This document shows, one piece after another, positions 20,800 to 29,784 of a stretch of DNA of 64,000 bases. Numbering within the stretch: the stretch's first letter is position 1; every line of letters begins with the position of its first letter. Source of the DNA: Thermogemmatispora sp. GTDB lineage: Bacteria; Chloroflexota; Ktedonobacteria; Ktedonobacterales; Ktedonobacteraceae. Below the pieces are notes generated by a model, which made no database searches, was not told where the DNA came from, and saw nothing but the letters and a program-made list of their open reading frames with translations. The stretch spans positions 1-64,000 of the forward strand of contig NZ_JADGIA010000001.1 of assembly GCF_019683635.1 (NCBI RefSeq), given 5' to 3'. The translations under genes were made by a program, and so were the position numbers.

Positions 20800-22011
20800 C
20801 TAATGCAGCAGGAGTGTGCTCAAGAAGAAGCCCAGGGCAAAGAAGCAGGCAAAGATCACCAGACCGCAGACCAGCAGCAGCAGGAAGGGGATCTGTTGTT
20901 GTTCCTGGCCTGGCTCCGCCTCTGGCCTGAAGTGGGTTGCAGGTGGCGTGCCAGCGTAAGGGTAGAGGGGAGCTTGAGGCTGAGCGGGGGTCACCTTCAG
21001 CGAGCTGTCGGCGACGGTTGGCGAAGCCGGTGACAGCTCCAGAGCGGAACCCGGGTGGGGGCCAGCGGAAGCGAAGGAGGAGAGGCGACGCCCACCTTCA
21101 CCGCCAGGTAGCGATGGAAGGGGCTGGCCGTCAGTTTCCGGTAGCAGCGGAGCGGGAGTGAAGGGGCGGGCGACGGCGCCCTCTTCCACTGCCGGTGCGC
21201 CTACCGCGACCGAGGCAGGTACGGCGGTTTCCAGAGCCTCGCCCAGTGCTTTCAGTTCCATATAGAGAACTTCGGGTCTATTGATATGCTGAGGATGGTC
21301 GCGCATGACTGCGCGGGCGACGAGATCACACAACTCTGGAGGAATAGCGCGCAAGAAGCGCAGGCGACCATCGGGAGGCGGCTCGACGCCGGTGGCGCCG
21401 GCGGGTCGTCCTGCCAACAACTGATAGAGCAAGAGGCCGACGGCGCGGGTATCATCGTCGAGGCGGCCCTCACTTGCCTGGCCCCAAGGCAATTCCTGGT
21501 CGGAGAGCACGATGCCGGCGGCGCCGACCACGCTCCAGGCGTTGAAATAGGCGAGATCGCTAGGGAGGGCGAAATTATTGACGCGCACAAAGCCCTGCCG
21601 ATCGCGCAGAATGGCTGAGGGTGTCAGGTCGCCGTGGCAGACGTGGCGGCTACCGCTGGCAGCATAGACCAGGGCCTGGCAGAGCTGACAGCCAAGCTCG
21701 ATTACCTCAAAGGGGGAGAGCTGGCGTTGCAGAAGAGCGGCGAAATCCTCGCCCTCGACGTACTCCTGGACCACGTAGAACTGGTCGCCCTCGCCAACGA
21801 GATCATAGAGGCCCACAATATGCGGGTGGGAAAACTGAGCTGTCATGCGCAGGGCGGTGCGGTAGACAGACACCTGCGACGGGGGCACCGCCTTGACGGC
21901 GACAGGGCGCTGCAGGACCTGGTCCAGGCCCTGATAGACGGTGCAAAAAGGTCCCTGCTTAATCAAGCGTCGCAGCAGGTAACGCCTGCAAATGACCCGG
22001 CCTGTTTCCAC
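20800..22011 (-). CDS. Membrane-anchored Ser/Thr pseudokinase
   Basis: Protein-kinase-fold protein of about 403 residues with one C-terminal TM helix (IPFLLLLVCGLVIFACFFALGFFL). Kinase landmarks are present but damaged: the Gly loop reads IKQGPFCTVY (two of three Gly lost), the VAVK lysine is kept, the catalytic loop is HGDLTPSA (Arg to Gly, Asn to Ala), and DFG is replaced by NFA. The metal-binding Asp and Asn are therefore missing, so phosphotransfer is doubtful and a scaffold or sensor role is more likely. A Pro/Ala/Ser-rich linker joins kinase and TM parts. I start at GTG 22011, which has AGAGG seven to eight bases ahead; a TTG at 22035 is the alternative. It follows the ROK gene by 6-30 bp in one operon. 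Confidence 0.8.
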   Translation of the reverse strand: METGRVICRRYLLRRLIKQGPFCTVYQGLDQVLQRPVAVKAVPPSQVSVYRTALRMTAQFSHPHIVGLYDLVGEGDQFYVVQEYVEGEDFAALLQRQLSPFEVIELGCQLCQALVYAASGSRHVCHGDLTPSAILRDRQGFVRVNNFALPSDLAYFNAWSVVGAAGIVLSDQELPWGQASEGRLDDDTRAVGLLLYQLLAGRPAGATGVEPPPDGRLRFLRAIPPELCDLVARAVMRDHPQHINRPEVLYMELKALGEALETAVPASVAVGAPAVEEGAVARPFTPAPLLPETDGQPLPSLPGGEGGRRLSSFASAGPHPGSALELSPASPTVADSSLKVTPAQPQAPLYPYAGTPPATHFRPEAEPGQEQQQIPFLLLLVCGLVIFACFFALGFFLSTLLLH

Positions 22012-22040
22012 AATCGATGCCTCTTTATCAATCAAAGCGA

Positions 22041-23069
22041 TTACAGATCCTGGAGAGCCAGCGTCACTGCTCCGACAAGGCTCGCCTGGGGGCCCAGCTT
22101 GCCCTGAACGATGCGCAGATGCTGGCTGGCTGCGGGCAGACAGAGCGCGCGCAGACGCTCGCGCAGGGGGGCGATCAGGGGTTCCCCCACGAGCGCAACC
22201 GACCCGCCTAAGATGATCATACCGGGATTGACAAGATGAACGATATTGGCCAGAGCGAAGGCCAGATAGGTCAGCACCTCGTCGATCAGGCAGCGAGCCA
22301 CCTCATCGCCCTCTGCGGCCAGCTGAAAGATCTGCCCCACGGTGATGCGCTCGGCCCTTCCCTCGGTAAGGCGGTGGATAGCCGCTAATGTCGCGGGGTG
22401 CTCGACGGCACGACCGATCATGGTGCGAACAATGGCCTGAGCGGAGGCGATGGCTTCCAGATGGCCGTAGCCGCCGCACGAGCATTTTGGCCCATTCTGC
22501 ATCACCAACAGATGGCCGATCTCGCCCGCTGTCGAGGTCACGCCGTGGTAGATCCGGCCATTGACGATCAAGCCGCCGCCGATTCCTCGGCCCAGCCCGA
22601 CGTAGAGAGCCACTCGCTCCCCAATGCCGGCCCCGTAAAGCACCTCAGCCAGGGCGGCAGCGTTCGCGTTATTATCGATGATGCAAGGGACGTTCAGGCG
22701 CTCGGCCAGGTAGTCCTGCAGCGGAAAATTATCCCAACCATGTGCATGGTAAAGCGTCCGCACGATCCCTTGTGAAGCATCGACTGGCCCGCCTACGGCG
22801 ACACCTACGCGTAGCACGCGCCCATCGCGCAGGTGTTCGGGGTCCAACACCTCCCCAAGCATGGCCTCCAGCAGCTGGAGCAGGGTTGTCGTATCGGGAA
22901 TATACTCCAGAGGGCGGCGCAGCTGATAGAGAATGTTGCCATCCAGATCGGCCAGGGCTACTGATTGGCGCGTGCCGCTACCGCTGATCTCAATTCCCAC
23001 TACATAGCCCTGGGTAGCCAACAGCTTACCGGTGGACCGTGGCGTCTGGCTGCTGCGTTCTGTAGACAC
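22041..23069 (-). CDS. ROK-family sugar kinase/regulator
   Basis: ROK protein of about 343 residues, glucokinase-like. The GTG start at 23069 has GAGGAG eight bases ahead; the longer ORF start has no support. Parts: ATP-binding GIEISGSGTRQSVALADLDG, VGVAVGGPVD, substrate loop IDNNANAAALAE (the Asp is the catalytic base), GRGIGGGLIVNGRIYHG, the exchange motif STAGEIGHLLV, and the zinc motif CSCGGYGHLEAIAS, where the usual third Cys is His. There is no N-terminal helix-turn-helix, so a kinase role is favoured over a repressor. Probable substrate is glucose or N-acetylated hexose. The pseudokinase is directly downstream. An extended -10 lies about 315 bp upstream. Confidence 0.88.
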   Translation of the reverse strand: MSTERSSQTPRSTGKLLATQGYVVGIEISGSGTRQSVALADLDGNILYQLRRPLEYIPDTTTLLQLLEAMLGEVLDPEHLRDGRVLRVGVAVGGPVDASQGIVRTLYHAHGWDNFPLQDYLAERLNVPCIIDNNANAAALAEVLYGAGIGERVALYVGLGRGIGGGLIVNGRIYHGVTSTAGEIGHLLVMQNGPKCSCGGYGHLEAIASAQAIVRTMIGRAVEHPATLAAIHRLTEGRAERITVGQIFQLAAEGDEVARCLIDEVLTYLAFALANIVHLVNPGMIILGGSVALVGEPLIAPLRERLRALCLPAASQHLRIVQGKLGPQASLVGAVTLALQDL

Positions 23070-23624
23070 GCTCCTGTCTCCTCTTGCGGGCTTGCCTGGT
23101 GCTGCCGGTGTGGGCAGGGCAAGCACAAAACAGAACAGCACAAAGCAAGACAGAGAGGATTGGTCGGTCTCTACTTCGGCGCTTGCCTTGCCTGGGCTGG
23201 GCTAGACTAGACTAGACTGGACTGGGCAGCTCGCCTATACTGTTGCTGTCCTGCTTCCGTTGCTTTCCTACTCACGCCCTGGCGCTGCCTCGCCCTGCCC
23301 GCCAGCGGGGTGAGCCATTCCAGGAATTCTGATTACTCCCTTGTTACAGGCAGTGCTCTCTAGATGAACGAGACAGCGGCTTCAGTATATCATAAGAAAT
23401 GCCTCACGCAAAGTACGTTAGGATGGCTGTCTCACCTCAGCTGACCAGCCCTTCTCTGCCTTCTCAGACGTCTGCTTGCTATGGCAGCTGACTGACCTCT
23501 TGCTTGCATCAGCGGGAGGCTGACCGCTACAATTGGTCCAGAGTCTGGATGGGCATCGGCTGCCAGCAGCAAGGCTGGTGGATGATGCCGGCCTCAGCAT
23601 TTCGGCAATCTGCGAGGGAGGGCG
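23070..23624. other. Intergenic between divergent genes
   Basis: A 555-bp gap. It contains 5-nt periodic DNA (GGGCTGGGCTAGACTAGACT type, around 23200-23226) and the minus-strand promoter listed below. No coding sequence is credible. Confidence 0.45.
23384..23392 (-). promoter_or_regulatory. Extended -10, ROK operon
   Basis: The minus strand reads TGATATACT, a TG-extended -10 element. It would give the ROK-pseudokinase operon a leader of about 300 nt. The -35 region (TTTGCG) is poor. Confidence 0.4.
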
Positions 23625-24140
23625 ATGGTCTCATCTTCGCTGGCTGAGCCGCGTACCTTTGTTGGGCGGGGCCTCAGCCCTATGAAGCGAGCAGTCACAA
23701 TTGTAGCGTTGCTGGCGATTACGCTTGCGGTACTGCTGATTGCTTTGCACGAGGGCCTGTCGGCGGTCGGTAGTACTATTGCGGCTTTGCTCTTTATTGC
23801 GGGCTTTATCTATTATCTCTGGATTATTGCCCCGCAGCCCTTTACGATCACTGTGAGCGCCGAGGAGATTGTGAAGCGTAGTCAGCGCGGCGAGACGGTG
23901 GTGCTGCGCTGGGAGGAGCTGGCGCGCGTCAAGGAGGAGTTTTTCCCGAATGGCACGCGCATCAGTCTGGCGCTCTACCGCCGCCCGAGCGCTGACGGTC
24001 AGGGGGAGCATAGCGGCCAGCCAGTGCGGGCCTGGGTAGTCTACCGCGACGACGTCGATGATCTCGATGGGCTGGCGGCCCTTATACAGCAGCTGAAGCC
24101 CGCTGACTGCCGCTGGGAGAGCGCTACAGTCCATGAGTAA
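23625..24140 (+). CDS. Small membrane protein, PH-like domain
   Basis: 171 residues: a short cytosolic N-terminus, two closely spaced TM helices (about 22-43 and 48-69), then a soluble domain of about 95 residues beginning FTITVSAEEIVKRSQRGETVVLRWEEL. This arrangement, with the beta-rich ITVSAEEIV..VLRWEEL pattern, resembles bacterial PH (bPH) membrane proteins. That is a fold guess, not a recognised family. GAGGGAGG precedes the ATG. Divergent from the ROK operon, convergent with the next gene. Confidence 0.65.
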   Translation: MVSSSLAEPRTFVGRGLSPMKRAVTIVALLAITLAVLLIALHEGLSAVGSTIAALLFIAGFIYYLWIIAPQPFTITVSAEEIVKRSQRGETVVLRWEELARVKEEFFPNGTRISLALYRRPSADGQGEHSGQPVRAWVVYRDDVDDLDGLAALIQQLKPADCRWESATVHE

Positions 24141-24288
24141 GTGACTCAGTCCAGGCGACCTGTCCTCTGCTGTGGCGCTCTCTAGCTGGCTGGGATGCTT
24201 GCTGCCTTTGCCCCCGGCCTGGCCGGCGCCTCCAGGCACTCCGGGCAGGCCGGGCTTGCTGCCTGCCCCTATTTTTTTACGGGCTAAT

Positions 24289-25422
24289 TCATAGACTGAA
24301 CACCTTGAAGCTGGTGATGATGAGCTGGAAGCCATAGCACGATAGGCCAACTTGTGAGGTGGTGAGATAGCGATTATCGGTGACTGCCAGCTCCTGGCCG
24401 CCGTCGATCAGTAGCTTCAGGCTGTTCGCTTTGACTTCGACACGGTAGAGGTGGCTATGATTCCCAGGGTTGAACGGGACCTTAGCCAGGGTTTGACCGC
24501 CGCCGCCGTCGAGGCTGTCGGCGGCGAAGAGCGCTTTGTAGGGATTGGTGTCAAAATCAGTATAAGTAACGGCGGCAATATAGCCGCGCCACGGGTTTTG
24601 TGTGGGATCTCCGCGCACAGTGATACCGAACCCATCGTTATAGGTGTTATTAGAAGCAATGATCTGCACTGTAACCTCGACGGCGTAGTTCGTAATGCCA
24701 TTCAGCGAGCAGGGTGCCGCAATCGTCGGCTGCAGAGAATCATCGTCGTTTGTGCCGTCGTTCAGTAACTGACCGTTCAAAACTTTCCAGTCGTTAGAGC
24801 CAGACCAGCCATTCCAACCCTGGGCCGCATCGGCCTGGCAGAGAATGGTTCCAGGAGCTGGCTGCGTGGTTGACGAGGGCGTCAACTCGCCTGGCGAGGT
24901 CGAGCCCTGACCCTGACTGCCCCCCGTGGTTCCGGTCGTAGTATTGAAGGATGTGGATTTATTCGTTTGGGCATTGCCACCCACCTTTATGAAATTGAAG
25001 ATCAGCGAGATCGCTAGCAGTAGACTCAGTAGTACAATGAGGCCGATAGAGAGGCCGCGTGACTGGCGCTGCCTCGCCGGCGCTGGAGATGACGAAGAAG
25101 GAGGAAGAGTAAAGGGCAAGGGGGGCGTACGCTGGTCTCCGCGCAGGACAGGTGTAGTCGGGGTGGCCCCTGCTTGCCAGCTCATAGTGGGTGGCGGTGG
25201 TGGTATAGACCTCTGGTCCTCTCCGCTCTGTGCAGGGGGTGGCAGGGGGGTCTGATGGCTCTGGAGGATGGTTGACAGGTCACTGGCGGCTGGCTGACCT
25301 AGCTGGTCGACGATGCGCTGATTGTAAAGGGTGCATTGAGGATTGATGCAGACTCCACTACTGTGGAGGCGGTGGCCACATTGGCCACAGAACTGAGGCA
25401 CATCAGTGCTACTCTGGCTCAT
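24289..25422 (-). CDS. Zinc-ribbon, TM, jelly-roll surface protein
   Basis: About 377 residues, starting at 25422 where AGGAGG lies seven bases ahead (the track's start at 25446 does not fit). Order: N-terminal zinc ribbon (CGQCGHRL then CINPQC), a Pro-rich linker, one TM helix (LSIGLIVLLSLLLAISLIFNFI), a Gly/Ser/Thr-rich stalk, then a C-terminal domain of about 180 residues (ILCQADAAQGWNGW to the end) resembling LamG/DUF1080-type beta-sandwiches that bind or cleave glycans. Topology would put the ribbon inside and the sandwich outside. Carbohydrate binding is inferred only. It is divergent from the MFS gene. Confidence 0.75.
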   Translation of the reverse strand: MSQSSTDVPQFCGQCGHRLHSSGVCINPQCTLYNQRIVDQLGQPAASDLSTILQSHQTPLPPPAQSGEDQRSIPPPPPTMSWQAGATPTTPVLRGDQRTPPLPFTLPPSSSSPAPARQRQSRGLSIGLIVLLSLLLAISLIFNFIKVGGNAQTNKSTSFNTTTGTTGGSQGQGSTSPGELTPSSTTQPAPGTILCQADAAQGWNGWSGSNDWKVLNGQLLNDGTNDDDSLQPTIAAPCSLNGITNYAVEVTVQIIASNNTYNDGFGITVRGDPTQNPWRGYIAAVTYTDFDTNPYKALFAADSLDGGGGQTLAKVPFNPGNHSHLYRVEVKANSLKLLIDGGQELAVTDNRYLTTSQVGLSCYGFQLIITSFKVFSL

Positions 25423-25687
25423 GGCAAAGCCTCCTATAGTCAACATAGTGTAGGGTCGGATGGACGACTAGATGGATGTATCTGCTCTTTCAACGGTGTG
25501 TGTTCCTTCTGATCCTTCCTCCTGTTCTTCTCATCTCCCCCCTATTCTAGCACTGATGGTCCCTGTCTGCGACCTCTATCTCTTGGCCACTGTCGATCTG
25601 AACGCAGGCAGACAGCCAGATAGTATAATAAAAGCACGAACCGCTCTCCTCGCAGCGGTGCAGCAGGACATAAAGGCGGTCTTCTGT

Positions 25688-27796
25688 ATGGATGCACGTA
25701 TCTCTCAGCATCACCTGACAGTTCGTGAGCAACTGGTCCTCAGCTTCCTCTGGCTCGGACTCAACATCCAATCAGCCGCCCTCTTGCCGATTGTGATCCC
25801 GACCCAGATTCTTCTGTTTGTCGCTCCGGGCCAGGTTGGCAGCGCTGAGCAGGCTACCTTTCTGGGCTGGCTGTCAGCGATGGGGGCCTTTTTTTCGCTG
25901 ATCGTGCCGCCCATTGTGGGCCTGCTTTCTGATCACACCAGCAGCCCTTTTGGCAGACGGCGACCCTATATCGTGGTCGGCGGAGTGTTGACGCTGGTCA
26001 GCGCTCTCCTGTTAGCGGGCGCTGTGAGCGTGGCCCTGTTGGTAGTTGGGCTGGCGCTCTTCCAGTTCGCCAGCAACGTTGTCTGGGCGGCCTATCAGGG
26101 TTTACTGCCCGATCTGGTGCCAGAGGACCAGCGCGGTGAGGCTTCTGGCTACATGGGCCTGATGACCATTCTGGGCAATGTTGGTAGCCTGGGTCTGGCG
26201 GCCTGGCTACTCGGAGGGGTGAGCCTGGGATCGCTCGGCGCTCCTCTGATTGTACGAGGTGCGCTGATTTATTATGTGGTAACCGATCTGGTTATGCTGC
26301 TTGGTATTCTGGTGACTGCCTTTGGGGTGCATGAGATGTCCTATCATCCGGCGGCCCAGGCCAAAAGCCGACTTCGCTCCTGGGAGGAGCTGCGCCGCTG
26401 GCTGGTCAGCAACTGGATCGCACCCTGGCGCAGCTCCAATTTTACCATTGTCTTCTTGACGCGCTTCTGCGTCATGATGGGCCTCTACTTATTCATGACC
26501 TTCATCGAGTACTATTTTGCGAATGTGGCCCATGTCTCCAATTTTGTTCAACAGACGGCTGCTGTGGCCACGCTGGCTCTGGTGGGCGCCTTGCTCAGTA
26601 CGCTGGGTCTGGGAATGCTCTCGGATCGCTTTCGCCGGGCGCCGCTCGTTTGCCTGGCGACACTGGTGATGGGGCTGCCGGCCCTGGCCTTCGTGGTGGC
26701 GCCAGCGGCGCTGCCGCTCTGGCCGTTGGGCCTGCTCTTCGGTCTCGGCTACGGTGCCTATACCAGCGTTGACTGGGCCCTGGCGATCGATGCCCTGCCT
26801 TCGCTGGAAGTGGCTGCCAAGGACCTGGGTCTGTGGGGCGCCTCATCGAACCTGCCTTTGACGCTGGCTCCCTTGCTTGGTAGCCTGGTCATCAGTATAG
26901 CCGCTAGTCAGGATCAGACAGCTCTGGGCTATCGCCTGGTCTTCGCTCTGGCCGCTTTCTTCCTCCTGCTCGGGGCGATTCTGGTGCTGCGTGTGCGCGA
27001 GCAGCGCCAGCAGCGTCTCCTCCCGGAGCCGCCAGGTGGCGGAGCTGGAGAGCAGGCACCTGGCGAAGCAGAGAGGATGCTGATGGCGTCGACTCCGGCT
27101 CTATCCACGGCTGCCATCTCGTCGGGGGCGCATCCCATCCAGCAGGGTCGGCGGCGACGGAAACGTGTCAATCCTCTCTGGTTGCTGGCGCGTGAGACGC
27201 ACGCTGGCGAGGCGCAGGGGATCATGCGCTTCTGGACTTTTTGGGAGAGGTTGTCGCTCGCTGTGCTGAGGATTCAGCCGGTGCCTGCTGCTCCCTATGG
27301 TCTGTTTCGTGCCCGGCTCACGCGCTATCATGGTCGGCGTCCCCTTGTTCTGCCCGATGGAACGCGCATCGACCACGGCGATCGGCTGATGGAGCTACAT
27401 TTTGCCAATCGTCGCCTGCGCGATGCCGCCCTGCGGAGTTCTCCCTGGGAGCTGCTGCGGATGATGCGCGCCGATCTGCGCGCCCTGGCAGCCTGGTTGC
27501 AGACGCCGGCCTGCGCGGAGGTGCGCGCAGTCTATGGCGTGACTCTCTTAGGCCAGGCGGCGCCTCGCCTGGGCTTCAGCTTGCGAGAGAGGCCGCGTAA
27601 CCTGTGGAGCCGGGCTGATCGCATTTTTATGACCGGCCTGCTGCTTCTCTATCACCCGCAGGGGCGAGCCCGTCTCGCGCGCGGCACCACCTATGGCCGC
27701 TATCCCACGGAGGTCTGGATGTCGCGCTCCGAGCTGCTACGCCGCTACGGCGGCTCTGATGGAGCAGCGCCGAGCGCGCACACCCAGCGGGAATGA
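25688..27796 (+). CDS. MFS transporter fused to YkoP-like domain
   Basis: About 702 residues when started at 25688 (MDARISQHHL), which has AAGGCGG eight bases ahead; the track's start adds 72 unlikely residues. Residues about 15-440 are a 12-helix major-facilitator protein of the SLC45/GPH kind, with the motif LSDHTSSPFGRRRPYIVVGG and a WAAYQGLLPDLVPEDQRGEASG loop. After a Gly/Pro/Ala linker (about 440-500), residues about 530-695 form a soluble cytosolic domain (LFRARLTRYHGRRPLVLPDG, GDRLMELHFANRRL, YHPQGRARL, EVWMSRSELLRRYG) that I recognise as YkoP-like. A sugar or lipid substrate is possible. A TATAAT at 25624-25629 may be its -10. Confidence 0.85.
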   Translation: MDARISQHHLTVREQLVLSFLWLGLNIQSAALLPIVIPTQILLFVAPGQVGSAEQATFLGWLSAMGAFFSLIVPPIVGLLSDHTSSPFGRRRPYIVVGGVLTLVSALLLAGAVSVALLVVGLALFQFASNVVWAAYQGLLPDLVPEDQRGEASGYMGLMTILGNVGSLGLAAWLLGGVSLGSLGAPLIVRGALIYYVVTDLVMLLGILVTAFGVHEMSYHPAAQAKSRLRSWEELRRWLVSNWIAPWRSSNFTIVFLTRFCVMMGLYLFMTFIEYYFANVAHVSNFVQQTAAVATLALVGALLSTLGLGMLSDRFRRAPLVCLATLVMGLPALAFVVAPAALPLWPLGLLFGLGYGAYTSVDWALAIDALPSLEVAAKDLGLWGASSNLPLTLAPLLGSLVISIAASQDQTALGYRLVFALAAFFLLLGAILVLRVREQRQQRLLPEPPGGGAGEQAPGEAERMLMASTPALSTAAISSGAHPIQQGRRRRKRVNPLWLLARETHAGEAQGIMRFWTFWERLSLAVLRIQPVPAAPYGLFRARLTRYHGRRPLVLPDGTRIDHGDRLMELHFANRRLRDAALRSSPWELLRMMRADLRALAAWLQTPACAEVRAVYGVTLLGQAAPRLGFSLRERPRNLWSRADRIFMTGLLLLYHPQGRARLARGTTYGRYPTEVWMSRSELLRRYGGSDGAAPSAHTQRE

Positions 27797-27920
27797 ATTG
27801 ACGTGCGTGCTCCTCCTGGCGAGGCGCCTCAGGCTTTCGGTTGACACAACTATAAGGCGGCGCCTACAATCACAAATAAGGCCACCGGTGTGAACACTGG
27901 CACGCCAGGTAGACAGACAG

Positions 27921-27966
27921 GCGCTCCGGCGAGCCACTGATCCTGACCAGCCGGTGGGCGCTTTCT
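27921..27966 (+). terminator. Terminator-like hairpin after the MFS gene
   Basis: GCGC..CCGGC pairs with GCCGG..GCGC and is followed by a short T-containing run (TTTCTC). It lies about 125 bp after the MFS stop. The stem is interrupted by a small bulge. The remaining 27797-28119 gap holds no gene. Confidence 0.45.
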
Positions 27967-28119
27967 CATGGAGATTGAGCGTTTCTCTATCTGTTTGTCC
28001 CTCTATTCGAGTCTCCAGTCGTGAGGCAAGGGCCAGAAGAAGCAGGAGAGGGAAGGGTCGCATAGGACGGGCGAGTGTGCGAAGCTGCTAGCGATCTGCC
28101 CGGCTGGAGAGAGTAGCGA

Positions 28120-29211
28120 GTGAAGGTGACTCTCTTGAGTGACGATAAGAAGAACCGTGCAACGGCTGATGAGCGCCCTAAGCATCCCGCCGAGCTAACG
28201 CCGGGAGCCCAGGAGGTTGTGAGCGGCGTCTGGAAGATCACTTTGCCCATTCCTTTTCCTCTGCGCACGGTCAATGTCTATGCCCTGGTGGGCCGTGATG
28301 GCTGGGCCCTGGTCGATGCAGCGATGGGGACACCCGAGGCCCGCGCCGTCCTGACTGAGGGGCTGGAGCGGGCCGGCTTGCAGCTACAGAAGTTGCGGGC
28401 TTTAGTGCTCTCGCACCATCATCCCGACCATATTGGCCTGTCGGCAGAATTGCAGGAGCAGAGCGGCGCCGCGGTCTATATGCACCCCATCGATGCCGCC
28501 ATTATGCAGGCAATGTGGCGCGATGGCCACAGCGATCATGGTGGCCATCAGCGCTCCTTCGCTCAGGCGAATCAGTTTTTCAGGCCGCATGGAATGCCGC
28601 CGCTGGAACCGACGGTCAGCTCGCAGCTGCCGCCGGAGGTGATGAACTTTGTCATTCGCGTCCCTCCAGCGGAGGCCATTACCCACGTCGAAGATGGTGC
28701 TGAGATTACCCTGGTCGGGGAGCGCTACCGCGTCATCTGGACGCCCGGTCATTCGGACGGTCATATTGTGCTCTTCCGCGAGCGCGATGGCCTCTTGCTG
28801 GCCGCCGACCATGTACTGCCGCGCATCACGCCGAATATCGGCCTCTATTCGGAGTACAATCGGGCCAATCCACTGGGGGACTACATTCAGTCGCTGGAGA
28901 AGGTGCGTCATCTCCCGGCGAGCCTGGTACTTCCGGGTCATGGCGAGCCATTCCGCCATCTAGCACGCCGCGTGCGCGAGCTGATCAGGCATCACGCTCA
29001 GCGCGAACTGGAGATTTTGTCGCTGCTCGGTCGGCGTCCCCAGCACGCCTATCAGCTCGCCGAGCAGGTTTTTGGTTCCCGTCTGAAGAACGATGAGTCG
29101 CGTCGGATGGCGGTAGCCGAGATCCTCTCTCACTTAGAGCACCTGCGTCTTGGGGGGTATGTCAGGCAGGAGCATACAGATGATGGCTTGATTCTGTACG
29201 CTGCTGTTTAG
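28120..29211 (+). CDS. MBL-fold metallo-hydrolase with C-terminal winged helix
   Basis: 363 residues, GTG start with GGAGAG ahead. The metallo-beta-lactamase fold shows LVDAAMGTPEA, the metal motif SHHHPDHIGLS (HxHxDH), a further His in WTPGHSDGHIVLF, and LLAADHVLPR, then LPGHGEPF. These ligate two metals. The last 75 residues (HHAQRELEILSLLGRRPQHAYQLAEQVFG onwards) form the winged-helix-like tail seen in LACTB2/beta-lactamase-like nucleases and hydrolases. The substrate is unknown; thioesterase, lactonase and RNase roles are all possible. A perfect hairpin follows 26 bp downstream. Confidence 0.9.
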   Translation: MKVTLLSDDKKNRATADERPKHPAELTPGAQEVVSGVWKITLPIPFPLRTVNVYALVGRDGWALVDAAMGTPEARAVLTEGLERAGLQLQKLRALVLSHHHPDHIGLSAELQEQSGAAVYMHPIDAAIMQAMWRDGHSDHGGHQRSFAQANQFFRPHGMPPLEPTVSSQLPPEVMNFVIRVPPAEAITHVEDGAEITLVGERYRVIWTPGHSDGHIVLFRERDGLLLAADHVLPRITPNIGLYSEYNRANPLGDYIQSLEKVRHLPASLVLPGHGEPFRHLARRVRELIRHHAQRELEILSLLGRRPQHAYQLAEQVFGSRLKNDESRRMAVAEILSHLEHLRLGGYVRQEHTDDGLILYAAV

Positions 29212-29236
29212 AAATTTGGGTTATGGTAGAGCTGTC

Positions 29237-29300
29237 AACCGGCCTGGGAAGCCAATTTTTTACTTGTTCGCTCGCTATGAATTGGCTTCCCAGGCCGGTT
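29237..29300. terminator. Perfect 21-bp stem hairpin
   Basis: Two 21-nt arms (AACCGGCCTGGGAAGCCAATT-type and its exact complement) flank a 22-nt loop. It sits 26 bp after the MBL-fold stop and just before the HU promoter. The T-run present (29256-29261) is at the loop edge, not after the stem. It may end transcription, protect the mRNA 3' end, or be a palindromic repeat. Confidence 0.5.
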
Positions 29301-29337
29301 CAGCCTCACAACCTAGCTCTGAAGCTTGACGAGCCGC

Positions 29338-29366
29338 TTGTATTTCGGAAAAGTGCGTGCTATATT
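29338..29366 (+). promoter_or_regulatory. Promoter of the HU gene
   Basis: TTGTAT, 17 bp, TGC-TATATT: modest -35 but an extended -10 with 5/6 match. The transcript start would be near 29373, about 97 nt before the HU ATG. Confidence 0.55.
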
Positions 29367-29469
29367 CTATTTGGCAGTGAGGTTGTCATGCCGCTTGACT
29401 GGCCCGGCGTCTTCGGGGTCGAGACCGGGAGCGGCCTTGCATCGACAGTTGTGTTGTAAGGAGGTCTCC

Positions 29470-29784
29470 ATGGCAACAGCGAAGAAGAAGGAAGTTGCGA
29501 CGATTGGCCGTCAGGAATTGGCCAAGCGCATCGCTCAGAAGGCCGATATCTCTCAGAAGCAGGCGGGTGTCATTCTGGAAACGACGCTGGACGTGATTCG
29601 CGACGCTCTCAAGTCCGGCGATGAGGTCCGTCTGGTTGGCTTCGGCTCCTTTAAGGTACGCAAGAGTGCGCCGCGCAAGGGCGTCAATCCGCGCGATGGT
29701 AAGGCCATTCAGGTGCCTGCAAAGAACCGCGTGCGCTTCTCCGCTGGTAAGGAGCTGAACGAAGCTGTACAGAGCAAGAAATAA
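29470..29784 (+). CDS. hup: HU-family DNA-binding protein
   Basis: Small basic nucleoid protein of 104 residues that bends DNA as a dimer. The ATG at 29470 is preceded by an almost perfect AAGGAGGT. The family core is complete: NATIGRQELAKRIA-like start, LVGFGSFKVRKSAPRKGVNPRDGKAIQVPAKNRVRFSAGKEL, with GFGSF and the beta-arm RxGxNPxxG intact. A short Lys-rich N-terminal extension (MATAKKKEV) precedes the first helix. The upstream part of the 152-residue track ORF is leader DNA. Confidence 0.95.
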   Translation: MATAKKKEVATIGRQELAKRIAQKADISQKQAGVILETTLDVIRDALKSGDEVRLVGFGSFKVRKSAPRKGVNPRDGKAIQVPAKNRVRFSAGKELNEAVQSKK

